This document shows positions 21,616 through 31,174 of a DNA stretch of 64,000 nt, in pieces. The notes under the pieces were generated by a model that made no database searches, was not told the origin of the DNA, and was given only the letters and a program-made list of their open reading frames with translations. How positions within the stretch are numbered: position 1 is the first letter of the stretch; every line of letters begins with the position of its first letter. Source of the DNA: Pseudomonas tremae (GTDB lineage Bacteria; Pseudomonadota; Gammaproteobacteria; Pseudomonadales; Pseudomonadaceae); NCBI RefSeq assembly GCF_001401155.1, contig NZ_LJRO01000192.1, forward strand, positions 1 to 64,000, given 5' to 3'. Position numbers and translations under genes: made by a program.

Positions 21616-22871
21616 GCTTCTTCTCCTCGCGTGTTTCGGGGCAGGCGCAACTCGGTGAGCGTACCGCCTTCTTCATGACTGTAGAGCTTTACCGAGCCAC
21701 CCGCACGGGTGACGCTGGCCTTGCTCAGGAACAGACCCAGGCCGAAACCTTTGCCCTTGGTAGTAAAGAACGGTTTGCCGATCTGCTCGGCAATGGCCAG
21801 AGGCACACCGGCGCCGTGGTCACGAATACTGATGCAGATTTCCGCGTTGTCCCAATCCAGGTTCACTTCCAGCCCGTCGGGACAGGCATCGGCAGCGTTA
21901 TTAAGCAGATTGAGCAACGCCTGAGTCAGGTCGGGCGGCGGCGCCAGTGTAGGCACTTCGCCCTTGCCCAACTGATAGAAGCGGTAACTCACTTCAGGGC
22001 GCATCAAGTGCCAGCGATTGAGCGATTCGTCCAGCCAGCGCGTGGCAGTCTGATGCTCGACGGCCATGCGCCGGTTGGCCTCGGCAGCCCGCACCAGTTG
22101 CTGGAGGGTCTGCTTGCACTGCTTGACCTGCTCCTGCAACACCGACAGGTCTTCTTGCAGCGCCGGGTCGCTGTGGTCCTGACGCATTTCCTTGAGCAGC
22201 ACGCTCATGGTCGCCAGCGGTGTACCCAGCTCATGGGCGGCGCCTGCTGCCTGGGTGGCGACGGCGAGCAACTGCTGGTCGCGCAGGCCCTCCTCACGAC
22301 GCTCGGCACGCAGTTGCTCCTGACTACGCAGTTCTTCGGCCATCTTTGCCGCGAAGAACGTGATGACTGCCGCTGCCAGCGCAAAGCTCAGCCACATGCC
22401 GTAGACCTGCATGCTCTCACGGGCAATCGAGTCCGTTTCCAGCGGGTAGGAACGCACCATCAACAGGGTGTACATGGTCAGCGCGAAACCGGACAGAATC
22501 AGCGAGTAACGCCACGGCAAGGTTGCGGCGGCGATGGTCAGCGGCACCAGATAGTAGGAAACGAACGGGTTGGCCGAGCCGCCCGAGTAGTACAGCAAGG
22601 CGCTGTGGATAAGCAGGTCCAGCGCCAGTTGCAGCGCATACTCGAACTCGGTCAGCGGCAGGGACGTGCGCAGGCGGATCACAGTCAGCCCGCACAGCAC
22701 CAGCGAGCAACCCAGTGTTATAGACAGTTGCAGCCACGGCAGCGGCAGAAAGTCGAACAGCCACGCCATTCCCACCGAGCCCGCTTGCGCGGCCAGCACC
22801 AGAATACGGATGAATGTCAGGCGCCACAGGTTTTGCCGTGTGGCTGAAAGCATTTGAACGGGGGCGAGCAT
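21612..22871 (-). CDS. roxS: Redox sensor histidine kinase RoxS (PrrB/RegB family)
   Basis: 419 residues from ATG 22871, with about six membrane helices (to about 190). The quinone-sensing signature GGSANPF that defines RegB/PrrB lies in the loop YYSGGSANPFVSYYLVP. The phosphoacceptor histidine is in AAGAAHELGTPLA, and the ATPase domain shows NLLNNAADA, DHGAG and GKGFGLGLF. It senses the redox state of the quinone pool and phosphorylates RoxR. The open frame reaches 22961; ATG 22871 is chosen because AGGAG lies just upstream. Confidence 0.93.
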   Translation of the reverse strand: MLAPVQMLSATRQNLWRLTFIRILVLAAQAGSVGMAWLFDFLPLPWLQLSITLGCSLVLCGLTVIRLRTSLPLTEFEYALQLALDLLIHSALLYYSGGSANPFVSYYLVPLTIAAATLPWRYSLILSGFALTMYTLLMVRSYPLETDSIARESMQVYGMWLSFALAAAVITFFAAKMAEELRSQEQLRAERREEGLRDQQLLAVATQAAGAAHELGTPLATMSVLLKEMRQDHSDPALQEDLSVLQEQVKQCKQTLQQLVRAAEANRRMAVEHQTATRWLDESLNRWHLMRPEVSYRFYQLGKGEVPTLAPPPDLTQALLNLLNNAADACPDGLEVNLDWDNAEICISIRDHGAGVPLAIAEQIGKPFFTTKGKGFGLGLFLSKASVTRAGGSVKLYSHEEGGTLTELRLPRNTRGEEA

Positions 22872-23063
22872 GAGCTCTCCTGATGAGTGCTCCAGGTGGA
22901 TCGTTGCGAGTATAACCAAGCGGGAGCCAAAACTGGAAAAGTGCGTCAACGCACCGCACACCGAAGCAGTCTGTCATCGCAGGAACCGGGCCAAACCGCT
23001 ACAGTCAGAGAACTTTGCGCCATTCGACAATTGTCGGCGGCCGTTTGATAACAAGGAGCTTTC

Positions 23064-23777
23064 ATGTTCAATCTCCGTCCTGCTGCCGCGCTCGTCGCGC
23101 TGGCCGCTGCCCTGTCCAGCCTGCCAGCGCTGGCTGAAGAAGCCCGCTATAACCAGATATCCTTGCGCGCCGAGGTCAATCAGGAGGTTCAGCGCGACCT
23201 GATGCTCGTCACGCTGTACACAGAAGCCCAGGACAGTGACCCGGCCAAACTGGCGGCACAGATCACTGAGACACTGAACAAGGCGCTGGGTCAGGCACGG
23301 CAGGTCAAGGATGTGAAGATTCGCCAAGGCAGCCGCAACAGCTACCCGGTCTACGACGACAAAGGCCAGAAGATCACCGGCTGGCGTGAACGCGCCGAAC
23401 TGCGCCTCGAAAGCGCAGACTTCGCGGTGCTGTCGAAGCTGACCGGCGAGCTGCTGACGGACCTGAAAATGGGCGGCATGGACTTCTCGATCTCGCCTGC
23501 GACCCGCAAGACCAGCGAAGACGCGTTGCTCAAGGACGCCGTGAACGCATTCAAGGCCCGCGCGCAACTGGTCACTGAGGCGCTGGGCGGCACAGGCTAC
23601 AAGCTGGTCAACCTGAACCTCAATACGTCAGGCTACCCGCAACCCTACCTGCGTGCGCCCGTCATGATGATGGCCAAATCGTTACGTGAAGATTCTGCAC
23701 CGACCCCGGATGTCGAAGCCGGCACCAGCCAGGTCAGCGTTGCAGCTGATGGCATCATCGAAGTCGCTATTCCCTGA
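23064..23777 (+). CDS. SIMPL domain (DUF541) periplasmic protein
   Basis: 237 residues with a signal peptide (about 1-24, cleaved at ALA-EE) and a single SIMPL domain (about 28-235). In other bacteria such proteins are periplasmic or surface proteins linked to stress tolerance; the biochemical role is unclear. CAAGGAG lies eight bases before the ATG. It is divergent from roxS, in the same arrangement that I recall for P. aeruginosa PA4494-PA4495. Confidence 0.88.
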   Translation: MFNLRPAAALVALAAALSSLPALAEEARYNQISLRAEVNQEVQRDLMLVTLYTEAQDSDPAKLAAQITETLNKALGQARQVKDVKIRQGSRNSYPVYDDKGQKITGWRERAELRLESADFAVLSKLTGELLTDLKMGGMDFSISPATRKTSEDALLKDAVNAFKARAQLVTEALGGTGYKLVNLNLNTSGYPQPYLRAPVMMMAKSLREDSAPTPDVEAGTSQVSVAADGIIEVAIP

Positions 23778-23982
23778 ATCATGGGGCGGTAGTTTCGGCT
23801 ACCGCCTTTTCCCACACTCGCCCTTCTCTTGCCCCCCTCCTCCTCGGCAATCGCCTACGCCTGCTGATACGTCGCCTGATTGTCGACAAACCCGGTGCGC
23901 GCGAAAATTGCCACCTCCCGTTCAAACACGGTCACGCCGGCCGAATGACCCGGCTCGCCGTCTTATCATCAAGGAATCAAGG

Positions 23983-25524
23983 ATGAGTCCCCAGCACCCG
24001 GCTGTTGCCATCGATCAGATCATGGATAGCAACGGCGAAGAGCTTCCAGTGCCACTGCGATTTGAAGCAGGCAAAGGCGACGAAGACAAACACACGCATG
24101 CTTCGATCGAGACTGTTCTCGAATCTGCCGGTTTCACGCCGGAACAAATCCGCGCGATCTATTTCGGCAACTGGCTGCGCGACTATTCGCAACTGCTCGA
24201 CCCGAAGATCGTCAGGGCGACGAGCATGCCGAAAAGCTTCCCTGACCTGCTTTCCCGCGATGCACTGACCCGCATCGTGGATGTTCTGGCAGTGAAGGAG
24301 TTCACCGACCTGATGCGCGTGGACCGTTCACGCTTTGTAGTAACTGCGCAACGGCTCGGCGTCTATCGCCCTGGCGAGCACATCGACAACCCCAAGGCTA
24401 CGAACCCCAACCCGGCCAACCCAAAAGAGCGCGACGGCGACTTTGACGAATGGGTACTACCTGACGATCAGGCCTTGCAGGTCGACCATGACACCTCGAT
24501 GAAGCGCTACCTTCAGCGCTCGGCAGACATCATGACCGCAGGCCTGAAGTCGGCCGTAGAGGCCGGTGCCCACTCCACGGACGGGCTGCGGGACATGGGT
24601 GCTGCACTGCATGTTCTCGAAGACTTCTTTGCCCATTCCAATTTCGCTGAACTGAGCCTGATCAAGCAGGGCTATACCGACGTGTTGCCGTGGACGTCGA
24701 ATGCAGACTGCAGGCACTCACTGCCCCTCGTCACAGGTACGTTCGGCGGCAGCGACATCATCGCCAGCCTTGCAGAACCCCTTGGCAAGATTCTGTTCTC
24801 GCCAGACGACAAACCGTTCGAAGCGTTCAAGGCCGGAGAACGCTACGAGCGCGACCAGATCATCCAGATCATCCTTGGCGAGCACCCTGACCAGAGCCTG
24901 CTTGCAGGCTACGAGGCTTTCCTCGAAGCGCGTGACCAATGGGCCAGCCAGCCGTTCTCCGAACAGGTCGAACAGTTCTATGCCTTCATCGTTACACCAG
25001 GACGATTGCTGGGAAATGCTTTCGGGATCGTCCTGCAAAGCCTGACCGTCTGGCTGGGCAACAGCGTTGACGACGTGCAGACCATGCTCGACGAGGACCC
25101 GAACACCAGCGGCTCGACTGACCCGTCGCATTCCCAGCTGGCCAAAGATCATGCGCAACATCCGCTGCATGTCCTCGCCGCAGAGCTTGCCAGAACAGCG
25201 GTGCTTGAAACAGGCAGGGCCGTTCTGAACCATTGGCACGCAAAGGAAGGTGTCGAACATCCGGCACACGTTGCCGCAAGGTTTTTCACCCACCCGATGG
25301 ACTGCGACTGGCAGGACCGCATCGTCAGTGAATGGGCCGAGGCAAACCCCGAACAGCTCAGGCGTGCTGCACTCAAGAGCGAGCTGGACCAGACCCGTGT
25401 TCAATTGCAGAGCAACGCGAAGAAAGACCTGCAGCGGTTCAGCCAGGACGGCAGCCATTTTCTGAACGTATTCTTCGAAAGTGCCTCGCTGTCGGACTTG
25501 TGGGCGAGGATTACCGGCAAGTAA
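23983..25524 (+). CDS. Het-C domain protein
   Basis: 513 residues from ATG 23983. It matches the heterokaryon-incompatibility C family, first known from filamentous fungi and also found in Pseudomonas. Family features seen: IRAIYFGNWLRDYSQLLDP (about 57-75), LHVLEDFFAHSNFAELSL (about 209-226), whose His, Glu, Asp and second His resemble the metal-binding helix of zinc-dependent phospholipases, and a later ARFFTHPMDCDW. There is no signal peptide or membrane helix. A lipid-acting enzyme is a reasonable inference, not shown. The frame is open from 23686, but that part is proline- and arginine-rich and has no coding character. Confidence 0.85.
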   Translation: MSPQHPAVAIDQIMDSNGEELPVPLRFEAGKGDEDKHTHASIETVLESAGFTPEQIRAIYFGNWLRDYSQLLDPKIVRATSMPKSFPDLLSRDALTRIVDVLAVKEFTDLMRVDRSRFVVTAQRLGVYRPGEHIDNPKATNPNPANPKERDGDFDEWVLPDDQALQVDHDTSMKRYLQRSADIMTAGLKSAVEAGAHSTDGLRDMGAALHVLEDFFAHSNFAELSLIKQGYTDVLPWTSNADCRHSLPLVTGTFGGSDIIASLAEPLGKILFSPDDKPFEAFKAGERYERDQIIQIILGEHPDQSLLAGYEAFLEARDQWASQPFSEQVEQFYAFIVTPGRLLGNAFGIVLQSLTVWLGNSVDDVQTMLDEDPNTSGSTDPSHSQLAKDHAQHPLHVLAAELARTAVLETGRAVLNHWHAKEGVEHPAHVAARFFTHPMDCDWQDRIVSEWAEANPEQLRRAALKSELDQTRVQLQSNAKKDLQRFSQDGSHFLNVFFESASLSDLWARITGK

Positions 25525-25618
25525 GCGTATTGTCCCACCCGGACCAAGTACGGCACTATCCGTGTCTATCTTATTGTCGACTTAAAGCACGGTGACTGCC
25601 GTACCACGCGAGGGATCC

Positions 25619-27226
25619 ATGGGACACACACTTTTCAAACCGCTGCTCCTGAGCACCACGCTGCTGGCCTGCGCCCCACTGGCCCACGCAGCCAGCACCC
25701 TGGTGTACTGCTCTGAAGCCAGCCCGGCAGGCTTTGACCCCAGCCAGTACACCAGCGGCACCGACTTCGATGCGTCGGCCGAAACCGTCTTCAATCGCCT
25801 GACCCAGTTCAAGCGTGGCGGGACCGAAGTAGAGCCCGGGCTGGCGTCCAGCTGGGACGTATCACCCGACGGGCTGACCTACACGTTTCATCTGCGCGAA
25901 GGCGTGAAATTCCACACCACGGACTATTTCAAGCCAACCCGCACGTTCAACGCCGACGACGTTTTGTTCACGTTCAACCGCCTGCTCGACGCCAATCATC
26001 CTTTTCGCAAAGCCTACCCGTCGGAGTCGCCCTACTTCACTGACATGGGCCTGAACACGACAATCAAGAGCGTCGAAAAAATCGACCCGCAAACCGTCCG
26101 TTTCACCCTGAACACTATCGATGCAGCGTTCGTGCAGAATCTGGCCATGAGCTTTGCCTCTATTCAGTCCGCCGAATACGCTGATCAGTTGCTCAAGGAA
26201 GGCAAGGCCGAAGAACTCAACCAGAAACCCATCGGCACCGGGCCGTTCGTATTCAAGCGCTACCAGAAAGACTCGCAGATCCGTTACGTGGGCAACACCG
26301 AGTACTGGAAGCCCGAGGACGTGAAGATCGACAACCTGATCTTCTCGATCAGCAGCGATGCCGCGGTGCGCATGCAGAAGCTCAAGGCCGGCGAGTGCCA
26401 GGTCAGCGGCTATCCGCGTCCTCAGGACATTGAAGAAATGAAAAAGGACCCTGACCTCAAGGTCCTCAGCCAGCCTGGCTTCAACCTGGGTTTCCTGGCC
26501 TACAACGTTACCCACAAGCCACTTGACCAGCTCAAGGTCCGTCAGGCGCTGGACATGGCCATCGACAAGCCGGCCATTATCAAGGCGGTCTACCAGAGCG
26601 CAGGTCAACTGGCCGAGAATGCCCTGCCGCCAGACCAGTGGAGCTTCGACCCGACGATCAAGGATGCGCCACACGACCTGACCAAGGCCAGACAACTGCT
26701 CAAGGAAGCTGGCGTCGCGCCGGGGACCAAAATCGACCTGTGGGCCATGACGGTCCAGCGCGCTTCCAACCCCAATGCGCGCATGTCGGCGCAGATGATT
26801 CAGTCGGACTGGGAAAAGATAGGCATCAAGGCCAACATCGTCAGCTATGAATGGGGCGAGTACATCAAGCGCGCCAAGGCAGGCGAGCACGACGCGATGA
26901 TCTACGGCTGGACCGGCGACAATGGCGACCCTGACAACTGGCTGGGTGTGCTCTATAGCTGCGCAGCTGTCAAAGGCAGCAACTACGCCAAATGGTGCGA
27001 CCCGGCTTACGACAAACTGGTGCAACAGGCCAAGATCACGACCAACCGGGACGAACGCATCAAGCTCTACCAGCAGGCTCAGCACATCCTCAAGCAACAA
27101 GTGCCGATCACGCCCATCGCCAACTCTAAAGTGTTTCAGCCAATGCGCAAGGAAGTGCAGGACTTCAAAATCAGTCCGTTCGGCCTCACCCCCTTCTATG
27201 GTGTCGGCCTGACTACAGCGAAGTAA
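25619..27226 (+). CDS. dppA1: Dipeptide ABC transporter periplasmic binding protein (first DppA)
   Basis: 535-residue family 5 solute-binding protein with a Sec signal peptide (about 1-24, ending AHA). It begins VYCSEASPAGFDPSQYT and ends FKISPFGLTPFYGV, both strongly shared with the next two binding proteins. It binds di- or tripeptides in the periplasm and hands them to the DppBC permease encoded downstream. GAGGGA precedes ATG 25619; a GTG at 25592 is less likely. The position fits dppA1 of the P. aeruginosa locus. A hairpin follows the stop codon. Confidence 0.92.
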   Translation: MGHTLFKPLLLSTTLLACAPLAHAASTLVYCSEASPAGFDPSQYTSGTDFDASAETVFNRLTQFKRGGTEVEPGLASSWDVSPDGLTYTFHLREGVKFHTTDYFKPTRTFNADDVLFTFNRLLDANHPFRKAYPSESPYFTDMGLNTTIKSVEKIDPQTVRFTLNTIDAAFVQNLAMSFASIQSAEYADQLLKEGKAEELNQKPIGTGPFVFKRYQKDSQIRYVGNTEYWKPEDVKIDNLIFSISSDAAVRMQKLKAGECQVSGYPRPQDIEEMKKDPDLKVLSQPGFNLGFLAYNVTHKPLDQLKVRQALDMAIDKPAIIKAVYQSAGQLAENALPPDQWSFDPTIKDAPHDLTKARQLLKEAGVAPGTKIDLWAMTVQRASNPNARMSAQMIQSDWEKIGIKANIVSYEWGEYIKRAKAGEHDAMIYGWTGDNGDPDNWLGVLYSCAAVKGSNYAKWCDPAYDKLVQQAKITTNRDERIKLYQQAQHILKQQVPITPIANSKVFQPMRKEVQDFKISPFGLTPFYGVGLTTAK

Positions 27227-27238
27227 CAATATGGCCCT

Positions 27239-27265
27239 AACCGGGTGCATTTTTCACACCCGGTT
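27239..27265 (+). other. Intergenic hairpin after dppA1
   Basis: AACCGGGTG (27239-27247) pairs with CACCCGGTT (27257-27265) around a nine-base loop. There is no T-run after it, so it is more likely to protect or process the dppA1 message than to act as a full terminator. Confidence 0.6.
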
Positions 27266-27398
27266 GCGCCTTAACGGTGCGTGAACCCCTGCGAAATACC
27301 CCGCGCAAACGTTCAACTCTCCAAAAAATTACACTTTCGCGACATTCCTGTACGATCGTGCCACTCTTTGTAGCTTCTTTGACGTCATTGTCTTGCTT

Positions 27399-27416
27399 TG
27401 GGTATGGCCCCTGCAT
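27399..27416 (+). promoter_or_regulatory. Possible sigma-54 promoter upstream of dppA2
   Basis: The sequence around 27399-27416 (TGGGTATGGCCCCTGCAT) has the invariant GG and GC spaced by exactly ten bases (27401-27402 and 27413-27414). It shares part of the TGGCAC/TTGCA consensus and lies about 70 bases before ATG 27485. The -24 CAC is not kept, so this is a tentative call. Confidence 0.35.
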
Positions 27417-27484
27417 AAGTATCGGATGGATCGGCTCATGAGGTCGTTCCCTCTAATCAAAAAATGACAACAACTGAGGCAACC

Positions 27485-29113
27485 ATGCTCAAAAACGCGG
27501 TCATTCCGTTTCTGCTCGGCGCCAGCTTGCTAGCCAGCGCACCTTTCGCCCACGCAGCCTCGAACCTGGTGTTCTGCTCCGAGGGCAGTCCTGCCGGATT
27601 CGATCCGGGTCAATACACCACAGGCACTGACTTCGACGCCTCGGCAGAGACCATTTTCAACCGCTTGAGCCAGTTTGAACGTGGCGGCACCGCCGTTGTG
27701 CCAGGCCTGGCCACAAAATGGGACATCTCTGAAGACGGCCTGACGTACACCTTCCACCTGCGCGAAGGCGTCAAGTTCCACACCACGCCGTACTTCAAGC
27801 CGACGCGTGAATTCAATGCCGATGACGTGTTGTTCACGTTCAATCGCATGATCGACAAGGACATGCCTTACCGCAAAGCGTATCCGACCGAATTCCCTTA
27901 CTTCACCGACATGGCGATGGACACAAACATCACCAAGATCGAGAAGGTCGACGATCACACCGTCAAATTCGTTCTTGGCAAGGTCGACGCTGCGTTCATC
28001 CAGAACATGGCCATGAGCTTTGCGTCGATCCAGTCCGCAGAATATGCCGCCAAGCTGCTCAAGGAAGGCAAGCCCGAGCTGATCAACCAGCAGCCGATCG
28101 GCACTGGCCCGTTCGTGTTCAAGAGCTACCAGAAAGACTCCAACATCCGTTACACCGGTAACAAGGACTACTGGAAGCCTGAGGACGTCAAGGTCGACAA
28201 CCTGATCTTCGCCATCACCACCGACGCCTCGGTGCGCATGCAGAAGCTCAAGAAAAACGAATGCCAGATCACCGCTTACCCACGCCCTGCCGACCTCGAA
28301 CCACTCAAGGCCGACAAGAACCTGAAGATGCCTGATCAGGCTGGCTTCAACCTGGGTTACATCGCCTACAACGTGATGGACCAGATCAAGGGTGAAGACC
28401 ATCCGAACCCGCTGGCCCAGTTGAAAGTGCGTCAGGCACTGGACATGGCGGTCAACAAACAGCAGATCATTGACTCGGTGTATCAGGGCGCAGGTCAATT
28501 GGCAGTCAATGCCATGCCACCGACACAGTGGTCTTATGACACCACCATCAAAGATGCCAAGTACGACCCCGAGAAAGCTCGCGCGCTGCTCAAGGAAGCA
28601 GGCATAAAGGAAGGCACCGAAATTACCCTTTGGGCAATGCCGGTTCAGCGTCCTTACAACCCCAACGCCAAACTGATGGCCGAAATGCTTCAGTCTGACT
28701 GGAAGAAGATCGGTATCAACGCCAAGATCGTCAGCTATGAATGGGGCGAATACATCAAGCGCGCCAAGAATGGTGAAAACGGCGCGATGCTGATTGGCTG
28801 GAGCGGCGACAATGGTGACCCGGACAACTGGCTGGGCACCCTGTTCGGCTGCGACGCACTCAATGGCAACAACTTTGCCAAATGGTGCGACAAGCCGTTC
28901 GACACGCTGATCCATCAGGCGAAACAAACGCCTGATCAGGCCAAGCGCACCGAACTTTACAAACAGGCGCAACACCTCTTGAAAGACGCAGTGCCGATGA
29001 CGCCTATCGCGCACTCGACGGTCTATCAACCCATGCGCACCAGCGTACAGGACTTCAAGATCAGCCCGTTTGGCTTGAACTCCTTCTACGGTGTGAGCGT
29101 GACCGGCAAGTAA
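27485..29113 (+). CDS. dppA2: Dipeptide ABC transporter periplasmic binding protein (second DppA)
   Basis: 542 residues with a Sec signal peptide (about 1-25, ending AHA). It is a close paralogue of the first DppA, but has a short insertion (QIKGEDHPNPLAQ) before the LKVRQALDMAV segment. GAGG lies six bases before ATG 27485, which is favoured over ATG 27464. Paralogous binding proteins of such loci feed one permease with different peptide sets; the specificity of this copy cannot be read. A 16-pair hairpin follows. Confidence 0.92.
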   Translation: MLKNAVIPFLLGASLLASAPFAHAASNLVFCSEGSPAGFDPGQYTTGTDFDASAETIFNRLSQFERGGTAVVPGLATKWDISEDGLTYTFHLREGVKFHTTPYFKPTREFNADDVLFTFNRMIDKDMPYRKAYPTEFPYFTDMAMDTNITKIEKVDDHTVKFVLGKVDAAFIQNMAMSFASIQSAEYAAKLLKEGKPELINQQPIGTGPFVFKSYQKDSNIRYTGNKDYWKPEDVKVDNLIFAITTDASVRMQKLKKNECQITAYPRPADLEPLKADKNLKMPDQAGFNLGYIAYNVMDQIKGEDHPNPLAQLKVRQALDMAVNKQQIIDSVYQGAGQLAVNAMPPTQWSYDTTIKDAKYDPEKARALLKEAGIKEGTEITLWAMPVQRPYNPNAKLMAEMLQSDWKKIGINAKIVSYEWGEYIKRAKNGENGAMLIGWSGDNGDPDNWLGTLFGCDALNGNNFAKWCDKPFDTLIHQAKQTPDQAKRTELYKQAQHLLKDAVPMTPIAHSTVYQPMRTSVQDFKISPFGLNSFYGVSVTGK

Positions 29114-29183
29114 TGGCGCCGGTCTGCTGCGCTGCTCACGCGGCGCAGCACAGCTGCTACACCTGAACATGAGCCTATGCGAC

Positions 29184-29219
29184 CAGTGAAAGAGTGTCGT
29201 CACCGACACTCTTTCACTG
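29184..29219 (+). terminator. Strong hairpin after dppA2
   Basis: CAGTGAAAGAGTGTCG (29184-29199) pairs perfectly with its complement (29204-29219) across the loop TCAC. A T-run follows only about ten bases later. It is the longest perfect stem seen in the window and lies in the 320-base gap between dppA2 and dppA3. I see no gene in that gap. Confidence 0.65.
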
Positions 29220-29433
29220 TCATCGCGATTTTTCCTACGAGCTTTACAGCATTCGAGCCTATTTACCGCGTGCCTTTACCGACTTACCGTCCAAAGGTCG
29301 CGACAACAGGCAGGAAGCTGTCGCGTGGGGGCTCTGGCAAATCGTGAAGCATGGGGCGTGCTCTTTCGGTTATCGCCTGTGGGCCTGTTAGACATTCGAG
29401 CCGCGGCTCGTCCTTTGAGGGATAGGGATTATC

Positions 29434-31023
29434 ATGCGTAAAACTCTTGCGATGACGTCGTGCCTGGGGCTGTTTGCCCTGGCTCCGCTGGCCCATGCAA
29501 ATAATCTGGTGTTCTGTTCGGAAGCAAGTCCTGCAGGCTTTGACGGGGCGCAATACACCTCATCAACCGATAACGACGCTTCAGAGCCGATCTATAACCG
29601 CCTGACCGAATTCAAGCAGGGCGATACCACGGTGGTGCCGGCTTTGGCGACCTCGTGGGATGTTTCAGAAGATGGGCTGGTCTACACGTTTCATCTGCGC
29701 GAAGGCGTGAAGTTCCACAGTAACAAGAACTTCAAACCCAGCCGTGATTTCAATGCCGACGATGTAGTCTTCACGTTCAATCGCATGCTTAACCCCGAAC
29801 ATCCATTTCGTAAAGCCTACCCGACCGAGTTCCCTTACTTCACCGGTATGGGCCTGAACAAGAAGATCAAGTCCATCGAGAAGACCGGCCCGCTGACGGT
29901 GGTATTCACCCTCAATACGGTCGACGCTGCGTTCATTCAGAACATCGCGATGAACTTCGCCAGCATCCTGTCTGCCGAGTACGCCGAACAACTGATGGCC
30001 AAGGGGGACGTTCGCGACATTAACCAGCAGCCGATCGGCACTGGCCCATTCGTGTTCCAGCGTTATCAGAAAGACTCGCAAATTCGCTACAAGGGCAACA
30101 AGGAGTTCTGGGACCCGAGCCGGGTGAAGATCGACCAGTTGATCTTCGCCATAGTCACCGACGCTTCGGCGCGCATGCAAAAGCTCAAGGCCAACGAGTG
30201 CCAGGTTTCGGTCAACCCGCGCCCTGCAGACCTCGCCAAGCTCAAGGAAGACAAAAGCCTACAGATCATCGAGAAACCGGGCTTCAACCTCGGTTACATC
30301 TCCTACAACGTGCGTCATGAGCCATTAGGCAAGCTGGAAGTGCGTCAGGCGCTGGACATGGCCGTCAACAAGAAAGCCATCATCAACGCGGTTTACCAGG
30401 GCGCCGGGCAACTGGCAGTCAACGCCATGCCGCCAACCCAGTGGTCCTACGACGACAGCATCAAGGACGCACCCTACAACCCGGAAAAAGCCAAAGAGCT
30501 TTTGCGTGCAGCCGGGGTCAAGGAAGGCACCGAACTGACCCTTTGGGCCATGCCGGTACAGCGCCCTTACAACCCCAATGCGAAGTTGATGGCCGAGATG
30601 CTTCAGGCCGACTGGAGCAAGGTGGGCATCAAGGTCAAGATCGTCAGTTACGAATGGGGCGAATACCTCAAGCGCACCAAGAATGGCGAGCACGATATCT
30701 CGCTGATCGGCTGGACCGGCGACAACGGTGACCCGGACAACTGGCTCGGCACCCTGTACAGCTGCGCGGCAATTGGCGGTAACAACTACTCGATGTGGTG
30801 CGATGAGAAATACGACCAGCTGGTCAAGGCCGCCGTCGCCGTCACTGACCGCGAGCAACGCACCGACCTGTACAAACAGGCACAGCGTTACCTCAAGGAA
30901 CAGGTGCCAATCACCCCGATTGCCCACTCGACGGTCAATCAGCCGTTGCGCGCCGAGGTCAGGGACTTCCACGTCAGCCCATTTGGCCGCAACAACTTTT
31001 CCGGCGTAAGCATCGCCGACTGA
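29434..31023 (+). CDS. dppA3: Dipeptide ABC transporter periplasmic binding protein (third DppA)
   Basis: 529 residues with a Sec signal peptide (about 1-22, ending AHA-NN). It is a family 5 binding protein very close to the second copy over long blocks (GAGQLAVNAMPPTQWSYD, LWAMPVQRPYNPNAKLM). The start ATG at 29434 has GAGGGATAGGG upstream. Its position before the porin gene matches dppA3 (PA4500) of P. aeruginosa. In that genome a regulator gene and a metallopeptidase gene sit before it; here they are absent. Confidence 0.92.
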   Translation: MRKTLAMTSCLGLFALAPLAHANNLVFCSEASPAGFDGAQYTSSTDNDASEPIYNRLTEFKQGDTTVVPALATSWDVSEDGLVYTFHLREGVKFHSNKNFKPSRDFNADDVVFTFNRMLNPEHPFRKAYPTEFPYFTGMGLNKKIKSIEKTGPLTVVFTLNTVDAAFIQNIAMNFASILSAEYAEQLMAKGDVRDINQQPIGTGPFVFQRYQKDSQIRYKGNKEFWDPSRVKIDQLIFAIVTDASARMQKLKANECQVSVNPRPADLAKLKEDKSLQIIEKPGFNLGYISYNVRHEPLGKLEVRQALDMAVNKKAIINAVYQGAGQLAVNAMPPTQWSYDDSIKDAPYNPEKAKELLRAAGVKEGTELTLWAMPVQRPYNPNAKLMAEMLQADWSKVGIKVKIVSYEWGEYLKRTKNGEHDISLIGWTGDNGDPDNWLGTLYSCAAIGGNNYSMWCDEKYDQLVKAAVAVTDREQRTDLYKQAQRYLKEQVPITPIAHSTVNQPLRAEVRDFHVSPFGRNNFSGVSIAD

Positions 31024-31174
31024 TCGGAAATCAAGCTTGCCTGCGCTGCCTTGAAGGGTGGCCGGCGCCAGCACTTGCGCATTGATAACAACGCAGGGCC
31101 ACCAACCCTGCACCACCAAAAGCCAGACCTTAAAGAACTGGCATTTATAAAAGTGATAAAGGGAGCAGTACATA

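Noticed and set aside
23686..23982. Upstream extension of the Het-C gene overlapping the SIMPL gene
   Set aside because: It overlaps the 3' end of the SIMPL gene in another frame and then has low-complexity Pro/Arg content; ATG 23983 fits better.
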